A stretch of DNA of 64,000 bases, taken from contig OX457058.1 of the NCBI GenBank assembly GCA_949752795.1, positions 155,320,353 to 155,384,352 of the forward strand, read 5' to 3'. Source of the DNA: Hyperoodon ampullatus. Lineage: Eukaryota; Chordata; Mammalia; Artiodactyla; Ziphiidae. Below, piece after piece: positions 35,115 through 46,505 of this stretch. Position 1 is the first letter of the stretch. Every line of letters begins with the position of its first letter. Under the pieces are notes generated by a model, which was given only the letters and a program-made list of their open reading frames with translations, did not search any database and was not told the DNA's origin. The position numbers were made by a program, and so were the translations under genes.

Positions 35115-35665
35115 GCCTATCTGTTCAAATGCTTTCAGTAGCAAGTAATATAAAACCCAAAGAGAAGTGGTTTTAAAAATAAGAAAAATATTATGTCATT
35201 TCCAAGAATAAGAAGTCTAGATGTAAGCATTCCAGGGTTGGTTAATTCTGTGGCTCAAATATGTCTCTAAATCCTTTCTCTCATTCCACTCTGCCATTCT
35301 TTGTGTCTTGGCTTATCCCGTTGGGTTGGCTTCTCCTCATGGTCTCAAGGTGATCCCAAGATGGTGTCACATACAGACAGCCACATGCTTATTTTCGAGA
35401 GAGAGAAAGCTTCACAGAAGTGCAGGTTTTCCCCATAGGTTTTACTGGTCAGAATGGCATCACATGCCATTACTAGCAAGGGGAGTGAAATTACCTTGTT
35501 GGCTTGAACTGATCAAGGTTCATTCCCTAGGCCCGGGGCCAGCCTTGCATAAAGCTGTAGTTGCCTGATACTGAAACAAAATTGGGCTTTCCTTAAGAAA
35601 GAAGGTGTAATGTGGGGTGCGAATGCTACTGAACAAGCAGCAAACAGGAACCCCGCAGTCCCCTT
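35115..35665 (+). repeat. Ancient dispersed repeat, family not assigned (copy 5)
   Basis: The longest copy. Landmarks: gtagcaagtaatataaaacc, agaagtggttttaaaaat, ttgggttggcttctcctcat, tcagaatggcatcacatgcc and aaacaaaattgggctttcct. No coding capacity seen. Confidence 0.5.
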
Positions 35666-37807
35666 TGTGCTCTGAGCTGCACTGCTCATGTATCACATAG
35701 GGGTAGCACCTTGAATCAAGGGAGACACTGCTGACCTGGAAGAATATCTTAGCCCCCAGTGAGGGCATAAGAACACTCAGATGGTTATAACTGAGGGAAA
35801 GAAGACCATCTCTGCATTTCCCTTTGGAACGTGGAAGATTAACAGGGCTTTTATTTGAGAGGATACATCCTTGCATTTTAGCAGACTTTTGTATACTTGC
35901 ATTTTCCCTCTATTATCCAACCAATTTCTCTTACTAACTTGATGACATGGGTAGTTGAGTGTAACTATGTGTACGGGGAGGAGGGTAGGGGATAGCGTGG
36001 GTAGAAGAGAAATGTAATGGAATCATGAGATCTTGTAGGATTGCTGCTCCCTTGATGTAGAAATCTCTGCCACTCAGATGCTACTTGAATACTGCTATAG
36101 ACAAGGAGCTCAGTATCTCACAAAGCCTCCTTTCTATTAGAAGTTTAATCTTCTATCCCTTTGTTCTCTAAGTTTCTAGAAAGAAAAGCTCCTTCATGTC
36201 CCATGATGCTCATCCTTCCTCTAGACATCTGTAGTCCCACCTGCAAGTACAGTTCACAAGTCCATTAATTCACTGGATCCACTGCCTAAACCCGAGAGTC
36301 CAGACGTGCTCCATTCAGTCTCCAAGGCCGGCTGAGTCCACTTTGGAAGGCATTCTACAGCCTTACCATCTGCTTATTTAACTGACTTGGTCTAGAACTT
36401 CCCTGGTTTCAGGCTTGGAGCCCCACATGCCTCTTCAAACCTGCATTTCTGACCCTCAGCTTGTTTTGACCAGGCCACTATGACTCTAAGGTTTCTACTC
36501 TGTTCTGCTACCTCCCCACTCTCAGGCCAGGGGAGTTCGTGTGCCTCCACTTCTCATTTAATCCCCTCTATTTAATGGAAGAGGATGGTGAGGGTACAGT
36601 GTGCCTTTCCCTCTGTTTCTCCTTTATCAGCCATGGTCCTGAATTGTGTTTCTTGCCTTCCCTGTCCTCAGAGCTCACTGAAGATTTCACTTTGAGCCAT
36701 GCCTGACCCATGGAGCAGAGATATTGTGGCTGGCCCACCCTGGTTTTCTGGTTTCACTCCATCCCCCCACCTTTCTGTCTTGTCCCCTTAGTGACCAGTG
36801 ATGTGCATTTCAGAGGAAGTGGGCCAGGGTGACAAGTACGGCCCGGTCCACAAAACAGAGCCAAGCTCCCACACACAGGCCCTGTGACCTGGGCCTGCTG
36901 CCTTAACTCACCAGACCCCAGAGATGAGATAAAGTGCATCCTCTTACCCCACGCTCTTTCCTGGAAACATCTGGCTTGTGGCATACTGGTGTGGCCTGGC
37001 AGTGTCACCTGCTAAGCCAGAGAGGAAAGAGCCCTCCTGTCACAGGCCAGCTTTGTGCCTTGTTTACAGCATATTTTAATCTCACTTTCACTTTTTTCTT
37101 TTTTCCTCCATTCCTGAAATTTAAATATTTGATGTCAGTTCAGTTATTTTTATGACAATCCTCTTCCCCTTCCAGAAACAGAAAGTAAAAGAGATGCAAC
37201 ACCCATTGGGGCACCTGTCTCCCACTTTTCATTTGTCCCTTCTGCTCATGCGTGGCACTAGAAGTAGTAACGGCAGGGTATTCTGTCCTACCCCCCTGTG
37301 CCAGCCCCTCACCATTATTTTCTCCCCCACCTGGGGTTCTCTGGTGCTCCCAGCTACCCCTGTGTGGTCCTGCTGAGCTACAACTGGGGACAAGATTTCA
37401 GGGAGGATCCTGAGCCCTTTGAACTGGATGGATGAAAGGCCCGTCCTGTAGCAGGAATTTTATTTTCTGTCCGTTAATTCATTGTAGGCAACCCCATCTG
37501 ATGACACAGTTTCCCTTAAGTGAGAACTACCTCTAAATACCCTCTTCAAGACCTAGGTTCTAAGGGAGGGAGACTGGATTAGAGGTCAGGACCTGGGTGT
37601 TCTGTTCCTGATTTTCTCTCCTGTTGCAATAAGCTCTCTGTGCCCCATCTGGTCTACAGAGGGAAGGCTGTCTCTGACCCCCACCTTCCAGGGAGATAGG
37701 AGATTGTAAGGAAAGAACTCCATGCCTCTAGTGGAAGGGAAGATGATGACTTACAGTAAGATTATTTTGATTGCTGTTGCTCTCCGGAAGCACATCTCCT
37801 CTTCCTC
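35666..37807. other. Unique sequence, no gene recognised
   Basis: About 2.1 kb without a repeat I can name, apart from short MIR-like and CT-rich pieces. Open frames at 35520-35876, 36754-37008 and 36934-37155 lack exon-like splice contexts that I could defend. Confidence 0.4.
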
Positions 37808-37821
37808 TTTGCTCTTGTTTA

Positions 37822-38060
37822 TTTATTTATTTATTTTTTGGGCTGCGTTGGGTCTTCGTTGCTGTGCTCAGGCTTTCTCTAGTTGCAGCGAGCGGGGCTA
37901 CCCCTCGTTGCAGTGCACAGGCTCTAGAGCGCGGCCTTTAGTAGTTGTGCATGGCCTTAGCTGCTCCACAGCATGTGGGATCTTCCTGGACCAGGGCTCG
38001 AACCCGTGTCCCCTGCAATGGCAGACGGATTCTTAACCACGGCACCACCAGGGAAGTCCC
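37822..38060 (-). mobile_element. CHR-type SINE (long form, internally shortened)
   Basis: (TTTA)n tail, gggctgcgttgggtcttcg, one agtagttgtgcatgg module and the head ending caccaccagggaagtccc. Perfect 14-bp duplication TTTGCTCTTGTTTA at 37808-37821 and 38061-38074. It has fewer internal modules than the copy at 19648-20000. Confidence 0.95.
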
Positions 38061-38315
38061 TTTGCTCTTGTTTAGTAGAGGGTCATCTGTTTTCTTTTTC
38101 ATTTGTCCACTTCTACTGTACTGCCTGTGTCTCCTGGGCCTATGTAAAAAAAAAGCCAGAGTGTCCAAGCCCTGGCTGCCCCCCACTCTCCAGCTGGGCT
38201 GAGCCAAGAGGAAGGTGTTGCATCTGCCGGTGGTGGGCCTTACTTGCTTTCCTATGGCTCAGTGGCCAGAGAAGCTGAGGCCCTTTCCCCGGACCACACC
38301 CTGCAGAAGGGCATA

Positions 38316-38790
38316 CGGGCATGCCTTCGAATTATCGTGGGTTAGATTCTAGACCACTGAAATAAAGCAAATATCGAAAAAAACCTTGAATCTTTCGGTC
38401 TCCCAGTGCATATAAAAGTTATGTTTACACTATATTGTAGTCTATGAAGTGTGCAATGACATTATATCTAAAACACAATGTACATGCCTGAGTTAAAAAA
38501 CACTTTATTGCAGAAATGCTAACCATCATCTGAACCTTCAACGAGTTGTAATTTTTTTGCAATAGTAACATCAAAGATCACTGGTCACAGATCATCATAA
38601 CAAATATAATAATAATGAGAAAGTTTGAAATATTGTGAGAATTACCAAAATGTGACACAAAATGAGACATGAAGTGAGCAAAGGCTGTTGGAAAAATGGC
38701 ACCGATAGACTTGCTCCACACAGGGTTGCCTCAAACCTTCAATTTGTGAAGAACATATTATCTGCGAAGTACAATAAAACGTAGCATGTA
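38316..38790 (+). mobile_element. Tigger1-type mariner fossil, internally deleted
   Basis: Left end cgggcatgccttcgaattat, then ccagtgcatataaaagttat, actatattgtagtctatga and aaccatcatctgaacc. Right end ttggaaaaatggcaccgat, caaaccttcaatttgtgaag and aataaaacgtagcatgta. The transposase interior is missing. It sits at a TA dinucleotide as expected for Tc1/mariner elements. Confidence 0.88.
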
Positions 38791-38834
38791 TCTTATGTTG
38801 AGAGGGTATGTTCTGGTTTTAATGACATTTCATA

Positions 38835-38990
38835 CAACCTGCCTTACCTTGTTTCATCCCCACCATAACCCTGTGAAACAGGAATAATAAGGAAGGACAT
38901 TTAGTTTTCTTTTATAGAAAACATAATTGAGGTTCTGAGGGGTTAAATGATGTGCTCGGGTTAATGCCTCTCCTTAGCGGCTGAGTCTGG
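38835..38990 (-). repeat. MIR SINE fragment
   Basis: ccccaccataaccctgtgaa, acataattgaggttctgagg and gttaaatgatgtgctc resemble reverse-complement MIR. Confidence 0.55.
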
Positions 38991-40384
38991 CGAGATGCAG
39001 GACTTTCCACTCCAGTCCAGGCCTTTGTACACTGCATCCCGCTGGCTAACGGGCCTGGAATCTCAAGAGTGGTGTCTCTCTGCTGCTTCCCCTTGTGCCT
39101 GGCGCGGCTTGGCCTTCCTACGTCCGTGTCTCCTGAGGCTCACCCAAGTTCCATGTCTCCTATCATATCAAGCACTGAACTGCAGGCTGGGCAGGTGGTC
39201 TAGTGAGTGGACTACCAGGTGTTTGTGCAGGGGAGCAAGGCATGGGTTGTAGGGTGTGTGGGTGGGAGGAGGCTGAGGAACACATGTTCCATATTAATCT
39301 TTATTTCAATGAAGTTGTTTGAGTTCATGCTTTATTGTGGTGCTTTAAAATAATGTGTTTCTAATGGTGCCCCCGGGGGTAGCACTTGCACTTTTGAGAT
39401 CCTATTGCTGGAGTGGCTCATGAGACCAACCACAATAATAGAAAGCGAGGCACCCCCTGGTGCGCCATCTGAATTTATAATGGCAATTTCTATGATGCCC
39501 CGAGGCCAGCTCTGTTTGTACTTGAGAACATGTTAGAGCTCGGCACTGAGGAGGGCTCCTCCCTTCCTGCCCCGGTTTGATCAGAGCCCCCTCTGGAAGG
39601 AAAGGTGCTCCTTCAGCCTCCTGTATCTGGCTGTCATCACCGGTCTCCAAGGAAAGGACCAGCCCTCCCCCCACTTTGGTTTTGGTGTGGGCAGAGGGGG
39701 TGATGGACGGGGCGTGGTCTCCTGTCAGTCATGTCCCCCCTTCCTTCTCCTGCCTCTCCACCCTGTGTGCAAAGCAGAAAGGCCCTCTGGGGTCTCCTGC
39801 GCCTTCACCGTCAAAGCGGTGAAATATGAAATGACAACATAATGAAATGAACTTGGTCTCATTAAGATTCCAAATGGCCGTCTTTTTTTTTTTTTTTTCC
39901 CGATTCGGCCAAAGACCCACACCATGGCGCAGATGGCAGAAGTGGGTCAGTGCTGCATGGGGTGAAGGGAGCGGCAGGAGAAGCCCGGACGAGGGGCCAT
40001 CATGGTTCAGGCTGGGACAGCAGGCCCAGGGGCAGACCAGGGGACTTAGGAAGAGCTGAATCAGCCCTCCGAGTTCCTGCAGACAAGAACACAGGCTTTG
40101 GCTGCTGAGGCTGGAAACACACCCGCACAGCAATCTGCCCTCGACCCAGGAGAGTGATGGGGTGGGGTGGTTGGGTGAAGACAGGGGCCCCACTTTCTCC
40201 TAAGCGCTTAGTGATGCCCTGCAGGCGCTTGATGTGAGAGATGAGCGACAGCGCCCCCTCCCTTCAGCCAGTGGAAGTACAGCCTGAATTACAGGGTGCA
40301 TGAGCAGTATTTGCACTCTGGTCATGCATCCTCCGTGGGGCTGTGTAGATCATTTAGCCTTATGACAGAAGCCCACGGAGGGTC
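38991..40384. other. Repeat-poor stretch, possible regulatory DNA
   Basis: No transposon recognised over 1.4 kb apart from a T-run at 39882-39898. Contains a CTCF-like motif (39448-39466). Open frames at 39402-39674 and 39729-40193 (minus) are chance-like in composition. Confidence 0.35.
39448..39466 (-). promoter_or_regulatory. CTCF-like binding motif
   Basis: The plus strand reads AGGCACCCCCTGGTGCGCC, close to the reverse of the canonical CTCF core (GCGCCCCCTGGTGGC). The CCCCCTGGTG core is intact and the departures are outside it or just after it. It lies in a repeat-poor segment, so it is not an obvious SINE-derived site. Confidence 0.5.
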
Positions 40385-40520
40385 AGTGCTATTCATTCAT
40401 CATCAGATGTTACTGACCCCCTACTGCCTGCCAGGTGCTGTGAGAGGCACTGGAGGGTCGAACACAGAGGTAACATTGTCCCTGCCCTCAAAGACCATGG
40501 AATCCTCTGTGTGTGTCCTG
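40385..40520 (-). repeat. L2 LINE 3' end
   Basis: ctactgcctgccaggtgctg, cgaacacagaggtaacattg and tccctgccctcaaagacca match reverse L2. Confidence 0.65.
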
Positions 40521-40644
40521 TGATCACAACCTCATCTCCTTGCTCACTTTTCTAGTGAAGAGAGCGTCTCAGGTCAATTTGTGAGCCGTTCTCATTCATG
40601 GAGGAGTCTTCAGTCACTGGAAATTTACTCAGAGGCAAAGTCTA

Positions 40645-40945
40645 GCCCAATGGTTCTCCCCTCTGGCTGCATGTTAGAATCACCTTGGCTGCTTTTTAAA
40701 CATATTGATAACGGGGCCCAGGGATAGGGTTGACATTTAGTGTGTACCTGTAGGTATGGCGTCCTGCCAGCAACCATCTGACTGGCTGGGCTCATGCCTT
40801 ACTGGTCAGTAGATATTTTGATCATTATTCCTACCCTACCCCAGACTAATAAAATAAAATTTTCTGGTGATGGAAGCTTGGTCATAGATAGGTTTTGAAA
40901 AGCTTCCCAGGTGGTACTAATGTGCAGCTAGGGGTGGTTTTGGCA
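40645..40945 (+). repeat. MER5/MER58-like hAT fossil, fragmented
   Basis: ccaatggttctcccctctgg, gttagaatcaccttggctgc and later aagcttcccaggtggtacta resemble the two ends of a hAT-Charlie element with unrelated or diverged middle sequence. Confidence 0.45.
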
Positions 40946-43449
40946 AGACCCATATGTGGTATGTACACCTTTAAGGCCTGAATGGCACCAAAGCCCCAGG
41001 AGTCAATGCTGGGGACTGTTGAACTCCAGCTCTAATGCTCCACCTGGGGTCCCTGGCTGTAAGGTGATGTCAGCACCAAAGGGGGTCCCACAAAGTGGAG
41101 CTCCCACTTAGTACACGGTGAATGAAGAAAAAGATTTCAGCTTTAGACTCTGAGAGGCTTTAGAAGAAGAAAAAGGCCCTATCCAGTCCCCTCTTTTTAC
41201 ATATGATGAAAGAGTTTCAGGTGCCTTCATGATTTCTGAGGGCGGACATTTGACAACTGGCCCAGGGTCCTGAGGCAGCCTGTGTGAGAATCATTTTTGC
41301 AGCTTGGGAATAAGAGACAAGGAAGCTGCAAGGATGAGCTTTTTAGCAAGTGCCTCAAGACAGGGACATTATCAGGCCAGAAGAAACTCTTAAATCTTTA
41401 TAGTTTGGCTAAGGGTGTGAATTATTATATATATATATAAAAATTTCCCCCAACAAAATAGTTCTGCTGATGTGGGCTGCCTTTGCTGAGGCCAAGGAAA
41501 ACCTGTTTCCAGTGGTGTGGCAGCTCTGAGAAGCCACTAAAAGAGGAAATCTCTGTAACTGCAGGTTGTTGACCTCTCTGTCTGGCACCCCAGGCTCTCC
41601 AGCTGGCATGGCTGGCTCCGTGGTGCCAGTTCTCTCATGAATTCTTGACATTTTGACCTCATGACCCTCACTTATCTCAGGTAGGCCTCTGTGTACCTAC
41701 CTGCTCTCTCTCCTGTATTTCTTTGGTAGAGGACCTGACCTGTCTTGAGATGCCTGCTCTTGGAACCTGTCTCCCAGAACCAAGGATTCAGAAGACCTGG
41801 GCCTCCTACCTTTTCTTCCACTCCCCCAGCGGCCCTCTGCTGCCCCCACCTGCCACAAGTCCACACTAACCATAGAATCCTTGAGGGCAGCTCCGCAGGG
41901 CTCAGGAACAAATTGTTTCTCTTATGTGCCAGGCATTGTCCTGGACATTGTCACTTAGGCTACCTGGTTCAGTCATCAGAGTCCTGGGTTAAGTATGTTG
42001 CAGATGGGGAAAGTGAGGCTCAAGATAGGTAGGTCCCAGAACTCAAAGAAGTAGAGATAAGTTCAAACTCAGAGTTATGCTTCTTGCATTACATGTTGGC
42101 TGCTTCTTTAACTTCTTTGGTTCTGGCAGAAATAGTGGCTGCTGGGGAAAAAAATGAGAGATGATCATGGAGCAGTGGAAATTAACCACTAAGTTTTTAG
42201 AAAGTGATTACAGTGATTACAGGATGCAGGACTGTTGCATCTATTGGAGCATGGTGTTACTTTTCCCTTCTCATCTCAAGTGCCCTGCATATTCCTCATC
42301 TTGTCAGGGGCAGGAAAGGTAGTATTCTTGGACTAACCCAGAAGACAGAGCCCACTTACAGCTCAAGACTCAGGGAGCAGATAAATGAAAATCAAAGGAC
42401 ACAGACTTCAGTGAGCTGAGCAAGATGGGAAGGTCATAATCCACCCATCAAGATTCAGCTGAGAAATCTGAAAGGAATTGAGCAAGACATGGGGGTGGTA
42501 CCTGAAGAAGCCAGTCATGGGAGTTGCATGGAGTGGGGAAACTGGAAAACAAAGCTCAGCACCAGCATCTTCCAGAGGACACCAGGGATGAGGTAACTCT
42601 GCATGAGACTCGGCAAACTTCACTCTCTCTTCCCATGGTCAGACTTAATTCTAAGAGTGCCAGATGTGGATGATGCAGGTCCTGGGAACTGACAATTGCT
42701 CCTAGGTAGAAAATTTATGAGAGAGGCAGTGGAGGCATTTCTCTGGCATCAAATTTATGAACATTCTTCCCATGAGGATTTGAGCAGTGCCCTGTTCCTA
42801 ACGGGAGTATGCTCCTACCTTTGTGTAATGACACACAGAGTGAGGCTGAGTGTAAACAACTATACACACATGCTGCTGTGTCTAGTCATGTTCACATCCA
42901 CACTCACACATACAGCTACTCTGGGCTGATACGTTGGTACTTGGCACAGAGGTGCTTTGAAGGATCCAGGACCTGGGGTTCAGAGGGTAGTAGAGAGCTG
43001 GTAGGAAAGAGTATGAATTTGGGGGGAAAAGCTAGGACTTGTAAAATCAGAGAGACCATAACTCTTAAAAGTCCAGAAGTTAAGTTCAGATGAGTCTGCT
43101 AGGGTAAGAAATATCAAGTAAGCACCTTGGGGTCAAAAGTAGTGTCCAGAATCTGACCATCAGTTGGAGAGATGTCACCAGTGGCACGAGTAAGGGTGGC
43201 ACAAGTAAGAGCACTCTGATCTTAAGGCAAAGGCTCCATCCTGTTTATTGTTGGGGATTGTGGACGCAGCCCTAGCCAGGCACACTAGAGACTTATGGTC
43301 AATTCTTCTTCCTCCCTCTCCTGACTGCTAAGCTGGTGGAAGAAAATCAGCACCTGGAAGGATTTGGCCATTTCCAAGTTATTGTACAAACGTCCAGCAA
43401 AAAGTGACTGAGGAAGATATCCTGGCTTGTGCTTTATATTGTTTTACAT
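40946..43449. other. Unique sequence, no gene recognised
   Basis: Contains a (TA)n run at 41427-41440, imperfect CA patches at 42862-42914, and a 15-bp tandem duplication at 43181-43210. Several 70-120 codon frames overlap on both strands and are taken as chance. Confidence 0.4.
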
Positions 43450-43905
43450 TAAAAAAAATCATTCATTCACTTAAACATGTATTATGATACACCCATGATC
43501 AATAAACTGCAATGTGCTGCCATGAATACAAAAATTTATTAAAAAAACTGCTGCTCTCAAGGAGTTTACAATCTAGAGGGGGAGAGAAACATGCAAGCAA
43601 ATAGCTCTAATGTGAGTTAAAAATAGCCTGTTGTGAAGACAGAGGTGAAGGAGTGAATAATAATTATGGGGGAGAGTTAGGGGTTAGTGTTGTGGAGGAG
43701 GTGGCCTTTGATCTGGGCCTTGAAGCGTGAATATGATTTTAACTGGGTGGGGAGATGGAGAGGAGGAAGTAGGAGGGAATGCTGGGAGGAGGGAACAGCG
43801 TGCATAAAAACATGGAGGTGTAAAATTATGTAGCAAGTCTGAAGAAAGGCAATTAATGCAGTGTGGCTGGAATTTAGGGGGCTGCTGAGGAGACGAGACT
43901 GGAAA
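43450..43905 (-). repeat. L2 LINE fragment
   Basis: aaggagtttacaatctagag, aggaggtggcctttgatctg, ggccttgaagcgtgaatat, agggaacagcgtgcata and gcagtgtggctggaattta run through the reverse L2 order over about 450 bp. Confidence 0.75.
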
Positions 43906-44087
43906 TACTTAGTACGTCCAATTAAGGAGGATCCAGGTAATTATATAATCCTCTCACTTAAACTGGCTAGTGGGTAAGGGACCTAGAGGGTCCAGGTCTA
44001 GATATAATACGGTATTTAAAGCACACACAGTTGCTTCAACACATTTTGCCTTCCCTCTACCCCTTGCAGCCATACAATCCTATTCTT

Positions 44088-44290
44088 TTTTTTTTTTTGC
44101 AGTACGCGGGCCTCTCACTGTGTGGCCTCTCCCATTGTGGAGCACAGGCTCCAGATGCGCAGGCTCAGCGGCCATGGCTCACGGGCCCAGCCGCTCCGCG
44201 GCATGTGGGATCCTCCCGGACCGGGGCACGAACCCGTGTCCCCTGCATCGGCAGGCGGACTCTCAACCACTGCGCCACCAGGGAAGCCCC
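44088..44290 (-). mobile_element. CHR-type SINE (short form)
   Basis: T-run, gcagtacgcgggcctctc to gcgccaccagggaagccc. At least 17-bp perfect duplication CATACAATCCTATTCTT at 44071-44087 and 44291-44307. A small deletion (tcactgtgtggcc instead of tcactgttgtggcc) distinguishes this copy. Confidence 0.96.
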
Positions 44291-44307
44291 CATACAATCC
44301 TATTCTT

Positions 44308-45532
44308 TGTGAGAGTCTGTATACCTGTTTTGGGCTTGTAAGCTCACACCCTATCTCCTTACCTACATGATCTCAGACCTTCCTGACAACTGCATTCTCC
44401 CACCTGAGCTCCAGTGTGTGTACCTCCTCACACCAGGGGAGTGGAGCATGCAGGGAGCCAGGTGACCATTAAGCAAACCTCATTGCACTTGGTAGGAGGA
44501 AGCAGAAATGCATTGCAAATCAGGTGCAAAGTGGTGCATTCTGGAAGTTGGCTGGAATAATTTCAGACCCCAGACCTCCTGCTGAAGTGAAAAGTGACAT
44601 TTATAGGAGGGAAGCTTAGAATGAATCCTCCAAAACGATAGTAAAGTGAATTCTTTCCTGGCTCTGCTGTGACTGTTCTTCCTCCCATTTCTGTCGCTCC
44701 TTATTATCGTAATGAGTTCTGCTGTCCAAAGTGGATAAAGTCACCATTCAGATAAGATCAGTTTTGTCTGGCGCAGCCACGTTGATCTGATCACAGTTTG
44801 GACTGCAGGTTTTGAATTCACCTTGGGCATTTAACTTTGGGGGGTGGGGGAAAGGGAAATAAAAATGCCGATCTGGCACAAAGTAGCTGCAATCATTCGT
44901 TTGCTGTCTTCAGGCCTGCTCTGAGCCCTACCGCAGGATAGCAGATCCTCTGGCTATTTCTTGCACTTTGGGACACTTTTTTACCCCAGTCACCTTTTGC
45001 CCCATTCCGATATTTGAATTGCAGTGGAGGCGGTTTCACTAGGGATCATCAGTCTGCAATTCCTGGTGGAGTTCTCAGGGATTGTGAAAGATGTCAAGTC
45101 CCGCACACCCGCGGAGCAGCATGGGCGCTCTCCGTGGTCCTGAGAAAACTGAGGCTGCTCTGCCGAACGGGAAGCTGTTGGGAGCGCTCCATGATTCCAC
45201 AAGCAATACACTTCTGTAGGAAATTTGAGGGGAAATTGTCCACAAACTACTCTAATAATGATGGCCCCACAGGAGAGTTGAGATAAAACCAGAGTAGCAA
45301 GCTGTTGAGGACTTGCTGAACGAATGTCCACCCTAAAAACTAATGACCACTTTCACATTTGCTCTTATTCTGTGATTCCAGCTGATTGTTTTAGAATGCT
45401 TCATTTATTTAGTTTTCTTCCTAGCGGTGAGGAAAAAAAGCAGATGCTTATATTAATTATAGGGTGTATATTATTGTCCACCTGAAGCACAAACATAGTG
45501 AAAGAGCCACAATTCGTTTATTCCACAAATAT
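44308..45532. other. Repeat-poor stretch, possible conserved non-coding DNA
   Basis: No transposon recognised across 1.2 kb. 44640-45340 has balanced composition with several CpGs and AT-rich homeodomain-like cores (cgtaatgagt, gcaatcattcg). Opposed open frames at 44990-45331 are not convincing exons. Confidence 0.3.
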
Positions 45533-45543
45533 TTTGGGTGCAC

Positions 45544-45547
<4 letters not shown>

Positions 45548-45574
<27 letters not shown>

Positions 45575-45766
45575 GCGGTACGCGGGCCTCTCACTGTTGG
45601 GGCCTCTCCCGTTGCAGAGCACAGGCTCCGGACGCGCAGGCCCAGTGGCCATGGCTCACGGGCCTGGCTGCTCCGCGGCATGTTGGATCTTCCCAGACCG
45701 GGGCACGAACCCGTGTCCCCTGCATCGGCAGGCGGACTCTCAACCACTGCACCACCAGGGAAGCCC
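45548..45766 (-). mobile_element. CHR-type SINE (short form)
   Basis: (CTTTT)n/T tail, gcggtacgcgggcctctc to caccaccagggaagccc. Perfect 15-bp duplication TTTGGGTGCACTTTT at 45533-45547 and 45767-45781. Last CHR SINE in the window. Confidence 0.96.
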
Positions 45767-46239
45767 TTTGGGTGCACTTTTGATATGCTAGACAATATGC
45801 TAGATGCTAAGCCTTGGACAAGCTTATAGCTCACACAGGAATTAGATGAGCTGTGACTCTGGGAAGCCTGCCCTTTTCCCCTAACAAGTACTGTTATCTG
45901 GTGACTGACCACTCTGGACTTCAGTTAATGGTTATAGCCAAGAAGAGACCTGGGGAAAAGTCATGGGAATGCTGGGGCTCCTTTGGTGACGCCTGTGAAC
46001 CACTGTGTGACTTGAGTGGGTTCTAAAGGAATCAGAGGCCTCCACAACTCTATATGAACTAAGTCTCCATCTCTGACTTTGTAAAGAGAAAAAGTCTCTT
46101 TAGGCTTGAATCAGCTTCCTGCTGGGATCAGGATCCCTCAATGTGCACAGGGGTCTCTGCACTGCTTGCCCTGAGGAGTGTGCTGTGAGAATGCCTGATG
46201 CTGATGTGTGCATGGGTGTTCATAAAAGGATGCACCTGG

Positions 46240-46505
46240 CAATATGATGGTAGTACTTATATAGCACATACTGTATTCTGTGATTTGTTTTGAGTGCTTT
46301 ACATATATTAAATGATTTAATTATCATAACAACCTTTTGAGGTAGGTACCATTATTATAACCATTTTATAAATCAGAAAAATGAAGCACAGACAGGTTAC
46401 ATAACTTGCCAAAGATCACACAGCTGGTAAATTGCAGAGCCAGGATTCAATACCAGGTAGTCTGCTTCTAGAGTCGATTCTCTTGACCACTGTGCTATAA
46501 AAACC
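46240..46505 (-). repeat. MIR SINE, near full length
   Basis: gagtgctttacatatattaa, gaggtaggtaccattattat, gccaaagatcacacagctgg and ttctcttgaccactgtgct give a well-preserved reverse MIR. Confidence 0.93.

Noticed and set aside
40247..40262. Second CTCF-like site (agcgccccctccc)
   Set aside because: Only the left half of the motif matches; the TGGTGG half is replaced by unrelated bases.
45457..45912. 151-codon minus-strand frame, and similar peptides at 7771, 20111, 23172, 44115 and elsewhere
   Set aside because: The recurring peptide (GGAVVESPPADAGDTGSCPG) is simply the translated CHR SINE, which is a polymerase III-derived non-coding element. It is not a repeated protein family.
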